Assembly (NCBI GenBank): GCA_002633025.1
Contig: NMRB01001411.1
Span: forward strand, 71,672-135,671
Reading direction: 5' to 3'
From: Notospermus geniculatus
Lineage: Eukaryota; Nemertea; Pilidiophora; Heteronemertea; Lineidae
Length of the DNA: 64,000 nt
This document shows positions 22,181-32,900 of this stretch, one piece after another. Made by a program: the position numbers and the translations under genes. The notes beneath the pieces were generated by a model. That model worked only from the letters and a program-made list of their open reading frames with translations. It ran no database searches and was not told where the DNA came from. How positions within the stretch are numbered: position 1 is the stretch's first letter; every line of letters begins with the position of its first letter.

Positions 22181-22854
22181 TCTCGTTTACGTCTGGGATT
22201 TGTCTATAGGCCTATGGTTTTAGTACATGTCGTTTGCCACCTTGGTGCAGACTACACATATTACCCAAATACAGGGTGTGCAGTGCACTTGCTGTACAGT
22301 GAAGGAGTAGTATTCATCACATATGTAATTTCTAACACTTATACAGGACCTACGCAGTCCCTATACCGTGTATAAGTGTTTAGCATCCACTGAATCAAAA
22401 GCTATTAGAACCATTAATTGTGTTGGACATATGTAAGTATAGCAACCCGTTGCATTTGTTGAAGGGTCAATTGCATTTCAACTGTGATTTGCCCAAGTGA
22501 AGGGCATTTATACCATCTTCTCATACACCTATCATTTGATAACTATGTATCTCAATATGCTTGTGCCCTGCAGAAAGTTCGAAGTATGGTTCTTATCTCA
22601 GTAGACGACGTACATTGCACTGTATGTATGTACAGCATTCTTAGCTTTATTCTACTACAGGGTGGTACAGTAAAACTGTCCAAATTATAGTTGTGACGTT
22701 GGTATGCTCTAGTTTAGATGAACAACACTGGAGATTGCGAGACACTCTCTGGGGCAGTTTGAAGCTAGTTTACTTCAAAAACCTTGCTGTTTTATTCTTT
22801 GATTGTTATTAATATCAGATTTAACGTTCTACCATCAGATTAATCATGGCTCAC

Positions 22855-23220
22855 TTAGGGACCGTCTCAAAAATACCTTGAAGCCAAAGAAGTGTAATTT
22901 TTTTCACGTCTGTCTTGACCCCCCCCCCTCCCCCTCAGAAGTGAAATTTCAACATCTAATTGGCTTCATTCATGGGTGGTATTACACAAGTCTTATTAAA
23001 GATGATGGTTGAGAAGAAAGGGACTATTAATGAAGTTTTTTTCATTACTTCTCTATTTTGAAGAAAGATGTAGGCCTAATTGTATTGTTTTAGAAATTCC
23101 ATGAAGCCAATTTTTTTTCTAGAAGTGAAATGGTGACCATGAAGTTAGCCACCCCCTCCCCCGCTAGTGAAAAAATGTACGCTTCTTTGGCTTCAAGGTA
23201 TTTTTGAGACGGACCCTTAG
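22855..23220. repeat. Fold-back element
   Basis: GTCTCAAAAATACCTTGAAG and its complement form arms of about 40 bp around a C/G-rich middle. Confidence 0.8.
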
Positions 23221-23910
23221 AGGCAACTTTCAAAGAAAGTTGAAATGTTGTTTATTTTCAGTTATCCACCATTAAAACCATAAAATGACATATACCACAT
23301 ACATCTATATTGTATAAAGATTGTAAATTTAGTGTAAATTTTCACTCTAAGTAGATCAGAGACTGATGTACAATCACTTTAATTAATGTCTAGGACTTTG
23401 GTTCTTGTGATGTGAGATTAAGACACTTAATAATAGTCTCTCATTCTGAGGCTTCTAATCAATTATAGAGTACTTGTATGTTTACAAGTTTTGTCTCATT
23501 TTGACTTTCTACTCATACTGTGGCACTCCTGTAACATAGCATCCGATATGTGTTATTATGAAGTGCATTGACAGACGTAATCAACAGCCATTACACATAT
23601 TGTTATTCCACAGGCGGCCCTCTGGTTCATCCCCAAATTTTGGTATACGTTCTTACACGATACCAGCTCCATCTGTGTACAGTCCTGTGCTGTATACACA
23701 GTCGAGTGTACACAATTGACTGTATGCATGTTCAAGGCTCCATTACCGGTATACAAGAATGTACATTTTACCTCAAATTTTGGGACCAACCGCAGGGCCA
23801 TCCTGCGGATATTCATGAAGTAAATTTGTGTGGATCTCCATGGAGAATTCCAATAGAGGAACAGTTGTACCGGGCTGTCTCAAATTGATGTGGTCAGTTT
23901 CACTGTTGGG

Positions 23911-24091
23911 AAGGGCGTAGCTAGCTTTTATGGCCTGGGGGGGGGGCAAAATTGCTAGAATCTGGAGGGCGAAGTCGGAGGGGGGCTTCTCCCCCAGAAA
24001 AAAATTGAAAATCTACATCCTCTCAGATGCATTCTCCCGACATTTGACACCANGGGGGGGGGGGGCATTTGCCCCCTGCTAGCTACACCTC
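23911..24091. repeat. G-run fold-back element
   Basis: Arms GGGCGTAGCTAGC / GCTAGCTACACC; internal runs of 10 or more G, one interrupted by N at 24053. Confidence 0.65.
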
Positions 24092-24838
24092 TGGTTGGCC
24101 AGTGTTACCTGTTAAGAGGGCATGTGTTCAGATGTGATCCCAGGCCTCTCTAGAAGTGGTGGCGATGTGGGTTGTGTCTATAATTGCGTCTTCTTTGTGC
24201 TATGGGCACAATCAATGCTCTGGAAGCATCGTGATGATGTCTGCCGGTTAGACATGTTATACCCTTGTGCTCCTAACAATGTCTTCGCTTTACCCTAATC
24301 AAATTTCATAATTCTAACACAATTGAATCAACTGGAATTCTCCATGACAGACTCGCTATCAGTCTACAGTCATGATCATGTAATTGTCATCAAAGTAATT
24401 ATATTGCATCTTCAAAATGAAATAGGCTTCACTATTTCTCATGAATTTAGTAGCAGAGACTATTTACATTTGACCAAGGCTGTACCTGTACAATAAGAAT
24501 GTTACTCTTTAATCTTCTCTTGTCCTGAGTAAAGAATTTGTACATATATTTTCTCTTGATAGCGAATAGGGTGTGCTATGGGTTACTTTGTGATGACTTC
24601 TTCCTTTCGGATGACTGATACTTCACTATTGCCTCCCTTTGTTGCCAGACACTCTTCCAAGTTGCCAGCGGGGTTGCCGGATTTGCTTTCCGTTGCCTAA
24701 TTCAACTGTTGGCAGGACAGGGCAACATATTTGAGGGAAACTAAGAATAAGCAGTTACAGGTTTGCAGAACTTGAAGTATAAGGTAGCCTGGGTCCATAT
24801 AAACAAACTTAAGTTAACGTATGGTACCGGTATTTACC

Positions 24839-25335
24839 TTTTGTGTTAAACCAAGAATAAGTGTCACACTTAGACTTAAGTAGTTTTATGAATAAGGGCC
24901 CAGGGCCGATTCATAAAACTACTTAAAGGAGTTAGACGCCGAAGTTATTGTAAACACTCACTCACTGGTTCTCTATCCACGGACGCCTGCGGTGCTGCCA
25001 CCTATTGTCGGTGATATACACTGACGTGAATATCGTGAGTGAGTTGCATTGGACCGGGAACCAGTCTAACGATCACGGGTGCTGCCACCTGCACGAAGGA
25101 ATAAAACTAGTTTGCCGACCATATTTGTAAACAAACCAGCTTGTTTACAACTTCGGCGTCTAACTCCTTTAAATCTAAGTGTGACACTTATCCTTTGTTC
25201 AACACAAAAGATAAGTATCACACTTTGACTTAAGTATGTTTATGAATATGGGCCCAGGGGCCATATTCATAAAACTACTTAAGTCTAAGTGTGACACTTA
25301 TCCTTTGTTCAACACAATAGATAAGTATCACACTT
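24839..25335. repeat. Tandem fold-back copies with a nested MITE
   Basis: Two tandem copies of a palindrome (AAGTGTCACACTTAGACTTA ... complement) about GGGCCC centres. The first copy is interrupted by the TTAA-flanked MITE at 24927-25168. Confidence 0.75.
24927..25168. mobile_element. TTAA-flanked MITE (AGGAGTTAGACGCC family)
   Basis: Termini AGGAGTTAGACGCCGAAGTT / AACTTCGGCGTCTAACTCCT, TTAA at 24923-24926 and 25169-25172, inserted in another repeat. Confidence 0.85.
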
Positions 25336-27376
25336 TGCAAGCCTGAGAATAAGTGGCAGGACAAGGACATTGTCTGGCACCAAACTGTAATTTGTCAGGC
25401 ATCAGGCAGTTGTTGCCTGACAAAATGTCGGGCACCACTTCCAGGTCTGTACATAGATAATCCATTACATGTCAGGCAGTAAATCCCAAGTGTCCGGCAC
25501 AAAACAAACTCTGTCTGCCACTTTGTCAGGTGCCTATAAAAACGTTATTCTCAGGCTTGACTTTGACTTAAGTATGTTTGATGAAGGTGGACCCTGATCT
25601 CTGGCCTCTTAACCCATAAAGTGCCAAATTCTTAGATCAGTTTTCAAGATTTCCATTCGTCTCCATGTGATAACTGATTCTGAATTCGCCTTGAAGCCAA
25701 TGGTGACATAGCTGGCGTATTGGAGGTATGCATGATTGAGTAACTGTACTGTTTGTTGTATGAGGTGAAGCTATTAAGTGATCTGCATGGAATCACTAGT
25801 TAGATTTTACATCTTGGTCTATCTTTAGTTTTTGAGTCAGAAGGTTGATATACATTGACTCTTGCTGTGATGCTTGTCTACACCACATAGCTTTCAGGGT
25901 TAATACCGACTTCATATCCTTAAGGCCAATGAAATTACATTTCTATAGTTTCTCGTCACTGTCTGCATGTGATTTTGGCCCGCATCAAAAAATTTCATTA
26001 CCGGCGGGTATTTCAAAATTTCATTACATGTACACATTTTCAAAAAAAATGGCAAAAATCTGCCGCTGAACTGGTTTCCCGCCACTTTCAAAAAGCCTGT
26101 GCAGCTTTCGGCGCACTTCGCCAGCGAAAAGGGTTGAAATTTTTCATGAAAAAAATAATGAATAATGAAAAAAAAACCCGCGTCAAATTCTAAAAAATAG
26201 CTGATGAGAAACTATTAATGTGATTTCACTGGCCTAACTCTCGTCACATGACTGCAGTGCAGTTTATGAGTGATGTGCAATCACTCTGGTTCTGGGGTAT
26301 ATTTACCTCCATTGTACATTTGCCATCTCGTGACATCATCTACATGTACAGTATTCTCCTAAAGAATTCCTGACGGCCGAGTCACATTGCATCTTAACCA
26401 CTGCACTTCTGTTGATGTTAAAATTCTTTCTGTTGTCTGTGAATATGTCAGATGCCGTTTTCACTTATGCACAGTTCTAAATCGCTGATTATTTTTACTC
26501 ACAAGCCCTCTGAGGGTCTACTGGCAAGGACCAGCGCCCCGAACCCCCTTGATTACGAAGTTACGAATCTCTATGCAATAAATTTGTGACAGAGCATCTG
26601 CGTTAAGAACCCCGATAGCAAAGCAGCGTGTGACTTCTGTGTTGACAAGTCCTACGTTTTCTGAAACCAAGTATCATGTTTTTAGGAGACATGCTTTCAC
26701 TTGTTTTGTAGAAGTACCAGTACACCTCGTCTGTGGAGAATCTGAGATTAAATTCTGATCTGTTTTTTCTGCCTAGTTTGGGCTAAAGAAATGTGTCTCA
26801 TCAATTCTGTATTAGGAATAATACCCATGCCATTAGATTCTGCTTTTCGGCACAATATCTGTGATTTTTTTGTTGTTGAGTTTCCTTAGGTTGTTGCGGG
26901 TATCTTGAAAATCTAAAAAGAAAGTGGTGATCAGAAGAACTGGTGGAGTGACCAACTGGAGAGTTGTATACAAATATCTCAAGTTCTGAATCACCACTAA
27001 CTCTCATGGTTTCTTTTGCTCTTCTTGCCTGTCTTGTTTTGTATATATTGGAGATTTACTGTACAAATCTACACTATTTATTTCAGTTTCCATTTATATT
27101 ATTGCATTAAAAGAAGATGACTCAGGTCATATTTCCTTACCACCGTTAGCAGCACTAGAATGCAGCAGTTCGCTTTATTGAGATTCGTTGACTGCATTGT
27201 GATGTTCGACCGATGAAAGCAGTTAAGTTTCTCTACTGCTAAAATTTAAAGACTACCGGTAATTTCCTGATAGCTAGTGATGAAGCTGTTCAAATTATCA
27301 TGCAAAACAAAAATAAGATTCACTTAGAGGAATCGTACTCAGCTACAAATTAGCCTTTTCGCACATCCCTCCTGTG

Positions 27377-27518
27377 TGACCTTCAGGTCACATGAGGTGA
27401 CCTTGAGTTAACATTAGGTGACCTTGAAGTTCACATCAGGTGACCTTGAGGTTACTTGAGGTGACCTTGAAGTCACAGGAGGTGACCTTGAGGTCATATG
27501 AGGTGACCTTGAGTTCAC
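27377..27518. repeat. 21-bp tandem array of TGACCTTGA (ERR/NR5A-type half-sites)
   Basis: TGACCTT starts at 27377, 27398, 27419, 27441, 27462, 27483 and 27504, a period of 21 bp (once 22). Six copies read TGACCTTGA, the complement of TCAAGGTCA, and the first reads TGACCTTCA. TCAAGGTCA is the extended half-site bound by ERR and NR5A (SF-1/FTZ-F1) receptors. Several units also carry AGGTCA on the + strand, forming everted pairs. It lies 2.4 kb upstream of the bZIP start codon. Function is inferred; it may simply be a minisatellite. Confidence 0.75.
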
Positions 27519-28196
27519 AATAGTGTGGTGTGTTAATGCCAGTTTAGAGTGTGGAAATTGTTCTACTTATTCATATACTAACTTCAGCCCATAGCATCCA
27601 AGCATTTCTTGTTCAGGGCTGGTAAGATAAAACACACGTTGTCTTCTTTCAACATATAAGAAAGATGTTTTGCAATAATTCTAATATCATACCTAATAAG
27701 ACACAATACAATCATTTACTTGTACATTTCGGTCAAGTTGTGTTCATTAACGAAACTGACTCAAAATTTTCTTTGGGACATTTTTTTCAGAATAAGTGTT
27801 GACTTCAAACTAATTTCATTTCCGTTGTGACAATAGTTCTGGCAAATGTTGGGAATGCTTGAGAAATTAAACAAAATTTACAGTTTTATCTTTGTCTTGT
27901 CTCTTGTTGTAGTCACAGTGGTTTCTTCCTAACAAAAACCAAAAATATTCCTGTACTCCGTTGTTGGTTTTTGTTCGGATGCCACTTTATTGAAGCTTAG
28001 CTTACTAAATCAGTCTGGATTCAGTTTGTTTGTGAAGTTCCTTGTTGACAAGATAAATACATGTGTATTTTTAAGAATACAAACATTTTCTTCTTCAAGT
28101 ATCTCTGTTTTGACTTATTTAGTTACAACTTTGATTTCCTCTACGTTGCAGGCCTTCATTGGTGCTAAAATGTCAGTCTTGATGAGTCCATCATAT

Positions 28197-28301
28197 GAGG
28201 AGGATATTCTTCGTCCGTGGCTATTTAATGATAGTGGAGTTTTCCCTTGGGTTTTATTTTCCTGATTGTTGCAGAAGGTGTTCTGTGAACTGAAAAATGT
28301 A
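28197..28301 (+). repeat. 105-bp direct repeat, copy 1
   Basis: From GAGGAGGATATTCTTCGTC to GAACTGAAAAATGTA; copy 2 at 28669-28773 differs at about three positions. The 367 bp between them contain an N at 28544. Confidence 0.85.
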
Positions 28302-28668
28302 GAATTAGAATTAGAATTATTTTATTTACTCTCTAACTACATAAGTAGTACATAGAGGATGAACAAAAAGAATACAGTTTTCAGCAACATGAAAACATAA
28401 CCATACAAAATCAATTGAACACACCTAGGAACGGCATGTATCAAGTAAACATCAAGTTAACTCTGCAATATCGGGAAGGGAAGTGTAAATTTTTAGTCCA
28501 TATAGTATAAATTTGGCTAGCTTCACGAGAACATCATAATTTTNTTGGATGAAAAAAGCCCGCAGAAAGGGGTGGAAAATTTCCCTTGGTTCCTTCCATA
28601 AGGGGGTCCTTTTCAAACTCAGGAACAAGCATATGTGTACCCTAAAATTAAGGAGTGAGGGGGCCAGG

Positions 28669-28773
28669 GAGGAGGATATTCTTCGTCTGTGGCTATTTAA
28701 TGATAGTGGAGTTTTCCCTTGGGTTTTATTTTCCTGATTGTTACAGAAAGTGTTCTGTGAACTGAAAAATGTA
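28669..28773 (+). repeat. 105-bp direct repeat, copy 2
   Basis: Second copy of 28197-28301. Either an insertion-associated duplication or a contig-join artefact. Confidence 0.85.
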
Positions 28774-29589
28774 CTGAACTCAAGCGACAGCAGTGCCATC
28801 TGTACCACTATGAAGAACTGAAATATGTGGACACTGATTCTAGTTCATACGATTGTCGTTAGATGTCGCACCAGCGCTGAACCAGTCAATCATGGTTCAG
28901 AATCGATGAAAATCATATTTTTTTGCTTTAAAAGTTGGTTTTGCATGAACTAAGTTTCTTTCGAAATAAACTGGATTAGGATCCATGACGAAAAAATATT
29001 TTTTTTGCAGAAAATACTCAGTTATCTTGCATGAAACCAGAGGTTTATTAAAGGGACTCTAGATGCAGCTTGCTATTGGGCTACTAACAGGGCGTACTGT
29101 CGCTCTACAACAGGTGGCGGTAGTAACCATGAACTTTGAATCACGAAATCCAACACTTTTTGTGTTACAGGCGTATGTCTGATTCATGTAACTTTTTCAT
29201 CATACATTCTATGCACCATTCTGTATGGTTAGAGTTATGAATAAATTTCATTTTATGAATTGTGGATCAAATGTTGATATTGATGAAATTTTACTTCAAA
29301 AATGATGCCCAAGTCCGGGGCCCAAGTTGTTTCACCATGCCACCAATATCGAGTAGGCCTACTAAAAAGCTGCCTTCTTTACTGTGTAGTACTTTACCGT
29401 AGTTTGTTTGGACCGATTAAAACGATTTATTTTCAGAATATTTTATTGGGGGAAAATAGATTTATTCAATTTTTGAACAACTGATTTCTATTGTGCAAAA
29501 AATGAATGACGAACGCAGCACGTGGCGCAATTCATATTTAGCGCGCTTTATTTCAAGGCTGCTTATGCATAGGGATTTTACGACCGATT

Positions 29590-29597
29590 TTACGTAG
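29590..29597 (+). promoter_or_regulatory. Possible D-box (PAR bZIP site) upstream of the bZIP gene
   Basis: TTACGTAG matches seven of eight bases of the D-box core TTAYGTAA, 351 bp before the ATG. It would allow autoregulation, but such a short match can arise by chance. Confidence 0.25.
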
Positions 29598-29947
29598 GCT
29601 AGTTCTCTGGGATCTTTCAGTGCGATCTGTCATAGAGACAATTTTATTTGTCGCCCTACATTAACTTTGTGGTAGGCCGATAACTGAGGCACAAAAATAG
29701 TCCCTAATTACCATATTAGGGAAATTTGCGCTGTTTACGCGCTCGAAGGCGGTCACGTTCCTGGCCATGCCAACTCTCGGCGCCTGCTGAGGTCACATGA
29801 TCCAGAAGCAAATTCTGATTGGTCGAACCCGATGTGACGCAGCCAGCGAAGGAGCAAAAACAAGGACGACACGCGCTGTCAGCAGTCAGTTAGTGTATAC
29901 AAAGTATCGGTCTTGTAAACATCTCAGTTTTTCCGAATTCCGTCAAG

Positions 29948-32900
29948 ATGTCTGATCTTCCCCTACCGTATCATGGAGCAATCACACTCAAGTCTCTACT
30001 GGAGAATCCAGATCTATTGAATCCTCCCCAGTTTCAAGCAGAGGGTGAGTTGTTGACAAGAATCTTCGCACACTCTCCATTGCCGTCATGGCTCATGCAC
30101 TATGCTTGCACGTGCTTTTTCCGACTGTGTATCGATCTTACCCGGGCCTGTGCCCGAGGTCCTGTAATAGTGCAGGTGTACATAATGTATGTAAGTGAAG
30201 CCCGTCCCCAAGGTTTTCCACAGTTCAATGATCCTGGAGTAGGCCTAGTCTTTGACCTAAGGGTTTGTCCTGTCGTATATCTCCTCTTCATTAGGCCCCT
30301 TTCGAAAGTCTTCAGCAGGTAGGCCTAACATTCAACATCCTCGCCCCACTCCCCCAGGTCAAAATGTGAGTGACTCCGTACCCCCACCCCAGCCCCCTCA
30401 CTCAGATTGTTATGTGACTGCATCCGCGTATGGGAAAAATATGGAGAAGGGGTCTTTTTCTAGGTTAAATGGTTTAAAGTACGGAGATTTTCCCGTAGAA
30501 ATCATCCAAAAAGGGGTGGCATTCGGATCTTGGGTCCGTTAAATTCCTTCAAAAAGGGTATGACTTTGAGGACCTCATCAACACTGTGCACCATAATATA
30601 GGGTATGGTTTTACTATAGGGCGACGGCAACTTTTCCTCCTGAAGCTCTCCCGCCCTGCAATCCCGCGCTAACTGCAGTCGGACACCGTTTGTTTATCAG
30701 TTTTTCACCTTAGATTTTATAGCAAAGTCCTTTAAAACTTTGAACTTTGAAGTCCTTTAAAACTTTAAACTTTGATGTGGGCGTACACATGGATTTTACG
30801 GCCTATTGTAAGTTCATGCAAAATCGTACAAAGAGGAAGGGCCTGGCGCCTTATTTCCAGTTGTTCCCGCTTGGCATGCTTGGTGTCAGCAGCGAATGGG
30901 ACCTCGCAGCTCATTAAAAATTGTGAATAAAATCCTCTTCAAAGAGCTGTGAGTAGGCCTAAAACATCATATGACTGACCAAATTGTATCTGAAAGTTAA
31001 ATAACTTTGTCATGTGAAAGTTGATGATTTTTTGTCATATGATTCATGAATTAATTAGTGCCTGTAATTGCACTCTGGATTTCTGCCCAGGGATGCGCTG
31101 CTTGGAACCAAACTTGCTATTCTGTTTTGAGGAGACGTCTACTAAATTGGCCAAATTTTCTGAATTTCTTTAGATTCTGGTTGAAAATCATTGGCTGAAT
31201 CCAGCATTTTAACTTTGGTTGAAAAGAAAAATGCTTCACAAACCCAGACTGATGGCGTTCATCATGCACATTTTCTGGTTGGCCTTTAAGTGTGATGTCA
31301 TGTCATTTTTCCCTGCAGAAGACAAAGAGAAGAAAATTGGCGATGATCTGTTTTCCATTGCGAGGGCATCATCTGCCGCATATCTTGGAGGGAACATCTG
31401 GGACTCAACCGTCTCCCTTGACGATGCCATGGATGCAGACAACTTCAAATTTGAGTTCATGGACCTCGATGAATTCCTGCTGGAGAATGAATCTGCAGTC
31501 AACCCTGATACTATCGTACCCGCCACTGGTTTGTCTGACCAGATCTCAGTGAAGGTGCAGCCTACCTCACAACCACAGTCGCCAGTTATTACACCATCGC
31601 CTGTGTCCCCCAAAATAATTGTAGAGAAGATACCAATCATCCGTAGTGAGGACTTGCAGCTTTCTCCACCACAGTCGCCATTTTTGTTGCCACGGACAGC
31701 AGGGACATCTGTCAAATCAGGGGATGGTAAGTGGTTGTATGAGGCGCTATAGTCAGCTGAAAGCAATTTCTCTTTCACAGATTACACCTGAACATAAGTT
31801 ATTGGGCCGATTTCACAAAGGGCGTTTAATTGACTTAGACGCGTGTAACTTCACTAAATGCACGCATTTCCGCCATACATTTGACGAAGTTACACGCGTC
31901 TAAGTCTTAAACACCCTTTGTGAAATCGGCCTTGTGTTCTTGAAGAACTGTTAGTTCATGGATATGGCAAGGCTCAAAATAACATTTTTTTTACTTGCGT
32001 GTTGCCAATCAAGGTTCCACTTGATTAGCAATTTTGGTATTTTAGCAACTTTTTTGTCCGTGTAACAGCGGAAGCCATCTTGCATGATCGTTCCTCAAAG
32101 CTGAGAGGGCGATAACGAAGGGCAGAGTGCGAAAAGACCTGATATAGGCTACTCAGGGTGCCATTAACCATCAATCTTCTAAACTGGACAGCTAACTACT
32201 GGTACATTGTATGTCGTTATCAGTGAACTCTGTTTGATCTCCCAATTTCTGAGGGCGGTCTTCAAATTGACTGATATGTCAATTTCTAGTTCAGCTACTG
32301 TATAAAATCTTAGTGCTGTTCATTTGTTGGCTGGTTCAACTGGAATGCAAGTTGGTCAGTTACTCAGGTGCCAGGTTTTAAAGTAGGGCAGTGCGTAAAG
32401 AAATTAATATTCACAAAATCACACGGCAAATCACCAGTGTCTGATGACAAAATTGCAGTGACCTGATTGAATCAGTTATATTTGGACTTAATTGTGGAAA
32501 TTTGAGTTTTAATCGCTTAAAAGCAATTATAAATGGATATATTTGGAAATTAGTTTCTGTGATTTATTTTCATTTAATTTCCTGTCCCAAATACCTGTTG
32601 AAAGTACAGTCAGACCCCGTTAGTCCGAACCTGTTTGTTCCTGGGTTCCAAGTTCGGATTAGCGAAGTTTCCGGATTACCGAATTCGACATTGACCGGAG
32701 TGAAATTGGGTCACCATGACGACGGATGATCGACTCGGCGATCGCCAAGCTGATGAAAGGCCTAACCAAACTTACTGGTGTCGCCAGATTAGAAATAAGT
32801 TAACAAACAAAAGAAATATAATAAAAATATTTTATTTACAACCGATTAGTATCATAAATAATGCACAGTTATGATAAAAATACACAACGGGACCCCGACA

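Larger units (their letters stand above)
21364..29947. other. Intergenic region between PDE2A and the PAR bZIP gene
   Basis: 8.6 kb without a supported gene. It holds the PDE2A 3' UTR, several fold-back elements, a nested MITE cluster (24839-25335), the AGGTCA-type array at 27377-27518, a 105-bp direct repeat (28197/28669), and the presumed promoter and 5' UTR of the bZIP gene. Confidence 0.6.

Noticed and set aside
31219-31318. Upstream extension of bZIP exon 2 to an ATG at 31219
   Set aside because: The CCCTGCAG acceptor at 31318 joins in phase to exon 1 and restores the family sequence; the extension has no homology.
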